A stretch of 17,825 nucleotides of DNA from Nocardioidaceae bacterium (lineage in GTDB: Bacteria > Actinomycetota > Actinomycetes > Propionibacteriales > Nocardioidaceae), in the NCBI GenBank assembly GCA_013696365.1, contig JACCYS010000222.1, positions 1 through 17,825 of the forward strand. The letters are read 5' to 3'. A model generated the notes under the pieces. It was not told the DNA's origin and made no database searches. It saw only the letters and a list, made by a program, of their open reading frames with translations. The position numbers and the translations under genes were made by a program. This document shows, piece by piece, positions 14,188 to 17,825 of this stretch; the stretch's first letter is position 1, and every line of letters begins with the position of its first letter.

Positions 14188-14754
14188 TCAGCCGTTCCAT
14201 TGGGCGATCGCGGGAGCCCCGCGATCGTCGCCCAGCACCGACACGGTGGCAGTGTCGAGGTGTAGGTGCCGGCCGAAGCTATAGGGCTCGTTCACCCAGC
14301 GGGCAGCCAGCACCCGCAGCAGGTGTCCGTGTGCAACCAGCAGCGTCCGCCCACCCCGCTGGCGACAGCGGGCGATGACCCGATCACAGCGCGCCGCCAC
14401 CTGATCGCCACTCTCCCCGCCGACGATCTCGTGGGTCCACACCGCCCAGCCCGGCACGGTTTGCTGGATCTCGGGGGTGCCGATGCCCTCGTACTCGCCG
14501 TAGCGCCACTCGTGCAGGTCGTCATCGATGTCGACCTGCTCGTCGGCGAAGCCCGCCAGCCTGGCCGTCTCTCGCGCCCGCTGCAGCGGACTGCTCAGCA
14601 CCGCGTCCAGCGTGACGTCGGCGAGCCGCGCGCGCAGGGCGCCGCCCTGTTCCACCCCCGTGTCGGTCAGCGGCAGGTCAGTGACGGAGGTATGCCGACC
14701 GTCGCGACTCCACTCGGTCTCGCCGTGCCGCACCAGCCACACCTGCTCGTCCAT
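14188..14754 (-). CDS. Histidine phosphatase family protein (phosphoglycerate mutase-like)
   Basis: A 188-residue protein with the RHG signature: VRHGETEW with R9 and H10 (the phosphorylated histidine), the second arginine R59 in SPLQRARET, E82 in HEWRYGEYEG, and H142 in LLVAHGHLLR. These form the complete active site. The group includes broad-specificity acid phosphatases; Rv3214 (formerly gpm2) of M. tuberculosis, adjacent to its ParA gene, is one and may be the counterpart. It is unlikely to be the glycolytic mutase because it is short. ATG 14754 is favoured since VWLVRHG follows at once; GTG 14772 would add six residues. Neither has a clear ribosome-binding site; the gene is 54 bp after DUF2332 in the same direction. 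Confidence 0.92.
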   Translation of the reverse strand: MDEQVWLVRHGETEWSRDGRHTSVTDLPLTDTGVEQGGALRARLADVTLDAVLSSPLQRARETARLAGFADEQVDIDDDLHEWRYGEYEGIGTPEIQQTVPGWAVWTHEIVGGESGDQVAARCDRVIARCRQRGGRTLLVAHGHLLRVLAARWVNEPYSFGRHLHLDTATVSVLGDDRGAPAIAQWNG

Positions 14755-14808
14755 GCGGGCAGCCTGGCCCACCCGAGGGTGGCTGGCAAGGCGCGCACCA
14801 GCGGGCGG

Positions 14809-15864
14809 CTAGCACTCCCACTGCACCGGAAGCCCGTGCGGTTGCGCCACCCCCAGCACCTGGCGCTCCCCCACCGGCCACGTCTCGACCAGCACCAGGA
14901 ACTCGTGATCGACACCGTCCGCCCGCCGGCCGGGCTCAAGGGACAGGTAGACGAAGGGTGCGCCAAGGCTGGCTTGCTGCGACATCCGCCGTACCTGTCC
15001 GGTGACGACGTCTTGCTCGTCGGCGTCGAGGTACTGCCACATCACCGAGTGCCACAGCACGGTGACGTGGTCGTCGAGCAGATGCATGCGCGCGACGAAG
15101 TCGGCCGCCGGCTGCCTGGTCACCTCGGCCGGCACCCGCGCAGCGATCTCGAGAGCGCCGCGCAGACGCTCCAGCCTTCGTGGCTGGTCGGGCCAGACGT
15201 ACGACGTCAGGACCAGGCGGCCTTCGGTGCTGGTCGGGTCGAGCGGGTCCGGGTCACACCCACGCCGATCCACCACCTGCATCGCCGTGCCCAAGGGGGT
15301 GCTGGTGCCTGTCCATGCGGCTTGGAGTTGCACCGGGCTGTCCGATGGCCCCCAAACCCCACTGCGACTGACGTAACGGAACTGTTCGGCGCGCAGGTTC
15401 AGACCCGCGCTCGCTCCCAGCTCGTACAGGCGCAGCGGCATCGGATCCGGCCGCAGCACGCGGAGCAGCCCCCCGACGAGCGCCGCGGCGCGACCGACCT
15501 CGTTGGTCTGCGGCGGGCGGCGCATGCCGTCGGCCACCTCAGCGGGATGGTTGGCGAGCACGTCCAGCAACGCGGGCCAGGCCGCGTCGAGGGTGAACCG
15601 GCCACCCACGCTGGGGTAGTACAGCGCCAGGTCACCGGCCCTGCGCTCCAGCACGAGCCGGTGCACGGTGCCGAGAAGCCGAAGCCCGGTGGCTGCCGGT
15701 CCCGGGGCATCCGCATGAGCAGCCAGCACATCGCGCAGCGGGCCCGTGACGGCGAGCTGTTGCGCGGCTCGACGCAGCAGCGCCTCGTACATCGGGGAGC
15801 CGAGTCGCCCACAGGCCTCCGCCTGGTGGACGAGTAAGCTACTGAGCCTGTCCAGGTCAGGCAC
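14809..15864 (-). CDS. DUF2332 family protein
   Basis: A 351-residue protein, the usual length for DUF2332. It starts LDRLSSLLVHQAEACGRLGSPMYEALL, includes SVGGRFTLDAAWPALLDVLANH and ends with FVYLSLEP followed by a LxxxxPxGExxVLGVAQPHGLPVQW tail, all family hallmarks. The block LYELGASAGLNLRAE at 147-161 resembles motif I of class I SAM-dependent methyltransferases, and HSVMWQYL resembles a family-typical later block, so a Rossmann-type methyltransferase-like fold is an inference. Function is not known. The frame is open far upstream, but GTG 15864 lies 8 bp after the stress-protein stop and gives the family N-terminus; longer forms overlap that gene. Confidence 0.85.
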   Translation of the reverse strand: MPDLDRLSSLLVHQAEACGRLGSPMYEALLRRAAQQLAVTGPLRDVLAAHADAPGPAATGLRLLGTVHRLVLERRAGDLALYYPSVGGRFTLDAAWPALLDVLANHPAEVADGMRRPPQTNEVGRAAALVGGLLRVLRPDPMPLRLYELGASAGLNLRAEQFRYVSRSGVWGPSDSPVQLQAAWTGTSTPLGTAMQVVDRRGCDPDPLDPTSTEGRLVLTSYVWPDQPRRLERLRGALEIAARVPAEVTRQPAADFVARMHLLDDHVTVLWHSVMWQYLDADEQDVVTGQVRRMSQQASLGAPFVYLSLEPGRRADGVDHEFLVLVETWPVGERQVLGVAQPHGLPVQWEC

Positions 15865-15872
15865 CCGCAGGC

Positions 15873-16358
15873 TCAGCGGCGCATGGCGAGCTTTTCCAGC
15901 AGCCCACGAGCCTCGTCGGCGTGCTGGAACTTGCACAGCAGGTCGTACGTCGTCGCCACCACGCTGCTCTGTGAGCGGAAATCGCGTCGCCCGCCGGTCA
16001 TCGAATAGCCGATCATCCCGAAGACAGCGCCGAAGATGGCACCCGCGATGGCGGCGGCCACGATGACCAAGAACAGGCTGGAGCCGTTGGTGGAGAAGAG
16101 GCTGAGCATCAGCCCGAGGAACAACCCCCACCAGGCTCCACCAGCAGCACCCGTGGCAGCGGCCTTGTTGCGGTCCCAACGACCGATGACCCGCTCCACC
16201 ATCCGCAAGCCGTTCCCCACGATCGTGACGTGCTGCACCGGGAACTGCTCGTCGGAGAGGAAGTCCACCGCCCGCTGGGCCGCTTCGTAGGTCTCATAGG
16301 ACGCGACTGGGACGCCGGTCGGCGGCGTCGGTATCCGCATGTTGGGCTGCGTTGCCAT
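15873..16358 (-). CDS. General stress protein-like membrane protein (GSP17M-type domain)
   Basis: A 161-residue protein. The N-terminal soluble part VPVASYETYEAAQRAVDFLSDEQFPVQHVTIVG is the small alpha/beta domain known from general stress protein 17M-type sequences. Two glycine/alanine-rich hydrophobic segments follow (about 66-88 and 93-116) and then SVVATTYDLLCKFQHADEARGLLEKL, so it is probably an inner-membrane protein with cytosolic ends. Role in stress is by family name only. ATG 16358 is chosen since GAGGAG (16372-16367) lies 8 nt before it; GTG-type starts at 16397 would add 13 polar residues. It is the first gene of a minus-strand run and is divergent from the methyltransferase gene; the 245-bp gap between them holds no gene. 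Confidence 0.85.
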   Translation of the reverse strand: MATQPNMRIPTPPTGVPVASYETYEAAQRAVDFLSDEQFPVQHVTIVGNGLRMVERVIGRWDRNKAAATGAAGGAWWGLFLGLMLSLFSTNGSSLFLVIVAAAIAGAIFGAVFGMIGYSMTGGRRDFRSQSSVVATTYDLLCKFQHADEARGLLEKLAMRR

Positions 16359-16563
16359 GTCGTCATCTCCTCGCCGCTGGTCGCCTCGTCCAGACATCGC
16401 ACAGGTGCCCCTGATGAGGTCACCGGCTCAATGGTGCCAGCAGACACTGAGGCGTGGCTGAGAAGGCCGAGACTTCGCCGAATGTTCTGTCGTTGACCTC
16501 AAGCACTCGCGATTGACGGCGTGTCGGCCACACCTGTGCCTGTCGCAGTCGGCCCACTTCGGC

Positions 16564-16569
16564 TAGCGT
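16564..16569 (+). promoter_or_regulatory. Possible -10 box TAGCGT for the methyltransferase gene
   Basis: TAGCGT fits TANNNT; a start near 16576 would give a leader of about 28 nt containing AGGAG (16593-16597). TTGAC appears twice upstream (16493, 16513), but at spacings that do not fit this -10. Confidence 0.35.
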
Positions 16570-16603
16570 CACCATCTCGACGAGCAGCCGACAGGAGTGC
16601 CGC

Positions 16604-17398
16604 ATGCCCGAGCCCACCTCCGACGAGAACCCGCCCGGCTTCTTCACCGACCACCCCCGGTTTCTGGAGACCAGCACCACCTCAACGGGGGTGCGTCGGT
16701 TGAACATGCGCCACGAGGCGCTGATCGACGCCAACCGAGACATCCTGCAGGGGGCCCGCGTCCTGGACATCGCCTCGCACGACGGCCGGTGGATGATGGC
16801 AGCCCTCAAGGCCGGCGCTGCACACGTCACCGGCATCGAGGCACGTCCGGAGCTGGTGGAGAACGCGGAGAAGACCTTCGCCGAGTACGGCGCGGACTCC
16901 TCTTCGTGCCGGTTCATCACCGGTGACCTGTACGGCGTTCTGGCCCGGGAGGATCTGCAGATCGACGTCATCCAGTGCTTCGGCTTCCTGTATCACACGT
17001 TGCGCTTTACCGAGCTATTCTCCCGGCTCAGCGCGATGCAGCCGCGGCATCTGGTGCTGGACACCCGCGTGCTCAACCAGGAGGGCCAGCTGATCAAGGT
17101 GTTCCGCAATGAGGTCACCAGGCAGGCCCACGCGGCGGCCGAAGAGTTCGCCGCCGACACCACGGTGCTGGTCGGCTGGCCGACACCCAGCGCACTGCGG
17201 ATGATGCTCAGAGTCTACGGCTTCACCGTGGACAGCGAGTACGACTGGCAAAACGCCAGCACCCCGGAAGGCGACAACTTGGTCTCCCGCTATCGCTCCG
17301 GCGGGCGGATCACCTGGCGGTGCAGCTGGAGCGCCGACGACATGGGCGGTGCCAGCGGCTCCGGCGATGACGCCGAGGCCCAGGCGGACGCCGACTGA
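16604..17398 (+). CDS. Class I SAM-dependent methyltransferase
   Basis: A 264-residue protein with motif I VLDIASHDG at 53-61, followed by RWMMAALKAGAAHVTGIEARPELVENA in which E79 would bind the SAM ribose, and then FITGDLYGVL and DVIQCFGFLYHTL as motifs II-IV. The lead-in HPRFLETSTTSTGVRRLNMRHEAL resembles CmoB-like/DUF1698 methyltransferases, but substrate cannot be told. The 20-residue C-terminal tail is Asp/Gly/Ala-rich and likely disordered. ATG 16604 has AGGAG at 16593-16597, 6 nt away. It stands alone on the plus strand, divergent from the stress-protein run and convergent with the transporter gene. Confidence 0.9.
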   Translation: MPEPTSDENPPGFFTDHPRFLETSTTSTGVRRLNMRHEALIDANRDILQGARVLDIASHDGRWMMAALKAGAAHVTGIEARPELVENAEKTFAEYGADSSSCRFITGDLYGVLAREDLQIDVIQCFGFLYHTLRFTELFSRLSAMQPRHLVLDTRVLNQEGQLIKVFRNEVTRQAHAAAEEFAADTTVLVGWPTPSALRMMLRVYGFTVDSEYDWQNASTPEGDNLVSRYRSGGRITWRCSWSADDMGGASGSGDDAEAQADAD

Positions 17399-17440
17399 AG
17401 CGGACGGTCTTTCGACAGCCTCAACGCCCAGATCAGTCGG
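17391..17440. terminator. Possible terminator: 8-bp inverted repeat over the methyltransferase stop
   Basis: CCGACTGA (17391-17398, containing the stop codon) and TCAGTCGG (17433-17440) are perfectly complementary with a 34-nt loop. No U-tract follows. It lies between convergent genes, so it may stop transcription from the left, but the loop is long. Confidence 0.3.
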
Positions 17441-17449
17441 GGATCAGTC
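17431..17449. repeat. Direct repeat GATCAGTC x2, 11-bp period, at the transporter stop codon
   Basis: GATCAGTC occurs at 17431-17438 and 17442-17449, with GGG after the first and CGGG after the second. The second copy includes the transporter stop (TGA on the minus strand, 17446-17444). Either copy can pair with GACTGA of the methyltransferase end. Confidence 0.4.
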
Positions 17450-17825
17450 CGGGATCCCCACCGTCGGTTGCCGAGGTCGTCTGGACGCGACCACGACAGC
17501 AAGCCCGGCCACGATCAGGGTCAACCCTGCATACACACCCGCTGGCGGGCTTTGATCGATGAATGCAGCGGCCAACAGGGCCGCCCCAGGCACCTCCAGC
17601 AAGATGATCAGTGCGACCAGCGTCGGGCTCATCGTGGCCAGCAGATAGTTGAACACCGAGTGCCCCAGCAGCTGCGCACACACAGTCACCGCCAACAGGC
17701 CCGCCCACGAGCTTGCGGGGTAGCCGCTGAGCTGTTGGCGACCGACGATGCACACTACTAGCAGGATCGCGGCACACAGGCCGTAGCAGATGGCGGTGTA
17801 GGTGGTGGTGCTGAGTGTGCGGCGG
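17444..17825 (-). CDS. EamA/DMT family transporter, C-terminal part (runs off right edge)
   Basis: About 126 C-terminal residues are visible; the N-terminal half lies beyond 17825. The segment YTAICYGLCAAILLVVCIV is a membrane helix, then ASSWAGLLAVTVCAQLLGHSVFNYLL and the family hallmark ATMSPTLVALIILLEVPGAALLAAAFIDQSPPAG, followed by VYAGLTLIVAGLAVVVASRRPR. This is the end of the second EamA repeat of drug/metabolite transporters, inner-membrane exporters of small molecules; substrate unknown. The basic tail RRPRQ is cytosolic by the positive-inside rule. It is convergent with the methyltransferase gene, with a 45-bp gap. Confidence 0.88.
   Translation of the reverse strand, partial: RRTLSTTTYTAICYGLCAAILLVVCIVGRQQLSGYPASSWAGLLAVTVCAQLLGHSVFNYLLATMSPTLVALIILLEVPGAALLAAAFIDQSPPAGVYAGLTLIVAGLAVVVASRRPRQPTVGIPD

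Noticed and set aside
16359..16603. A small gene or operator in the 245-bp gap between the stress protein and the methyltransferase
   Set aside because: The frames here (for example 16420-16971 minus) cross the methyltransferase gene and lack motifs; besides the possible -10 and ribosome-binding site only loose TTGAC copies are seen.
1..17825. CRISPR arrays, tRNA or rRNA genes, prophage or plasmid modules, toxin-antitoxin or defence systems
   Set aside because: No regular spaced repeats, no cloverleaf or rRNA sequence recognised, and no integrase, capsid, toxin or nuclease defence motifs among the genes.

Overview
The window is high-GC DNA with GTG starts, TANNNT -10 boxes and gene families typical of Actinomycetota (DUF3107, MoeZ, DUF6758, DUF2332, MiaE_2-like ferritin fold). 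The order helicase / alkyltransferase-like / moeZ / TetR / DUF3107 / ferritin-like / DEAD-box helicase / ParA / histidine phosphatase closely resembles, from memory, the Mycobacterium tuberculosis Rv3202c-Rv3214 neighbourhood. I therefore read it as a core chromosomal region of an actinomycete whose genus I cannot fix. I see no phage, plasmid, CRISPR, rRNA or tRNA.

Layout. 1-1334 (-): 5' part of a UvrD/AdnA-type helicase running off the left edge. 1477-3558 (-): a decayed LuxR/MalT-like ATPase regulator, cut by an in-frame TGA and lacking both its P-loop and its DNA-binding end. 3799-4137 (-): alkyltransferase-like DNA repair protein. 4214-5425 (-): moeZ. 5658-6594 (+): TetR regulator and DUF3107. 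6692-6961 (+): GlsB-like stress membrane protein with a SigB/SigF-like promoter. 6981-7742 (-) and 7808-9352 (+): divergent ferritin-like protein and DEAD-box RNA helicase. 9378-10106 (-): secreted L,D-transpeptidase. 10202-10972 (-) and 11041-11862 (+): divergent ParA-type ATPase and short-chain dehydrogenase. 11878-16358 (-): a six-gene run, transcribed in the order stress membrane protein, DUF2332, histidine phosphatase, DUF6758, PHP phosphoesterase, MarC. 16604-17398 (+): class I methyltransferase. 17444-17825 (-): 3' end of an EamA/DMT transporter running off the right edge.

Function. The genes are mostly housekeeping: DNA repair (helicase, ATL), sulfur transfer (MoeZ), RNA metabolism (DEAD-box, PHP), cell wall (Ldt) and stress membrane proteins. 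No gene-free stretch exceeds 300 bases. I did not find a convincing new system. The points most worth a second look are the broken regulator, four GTG genes that look leaderless (TANNNT 6-8 nt before the start, no Shine-Dalgarno), two short tandem duplications placed exactly in front of start codons, and inverted repeats built over the stop codons of convergent gene pairs.
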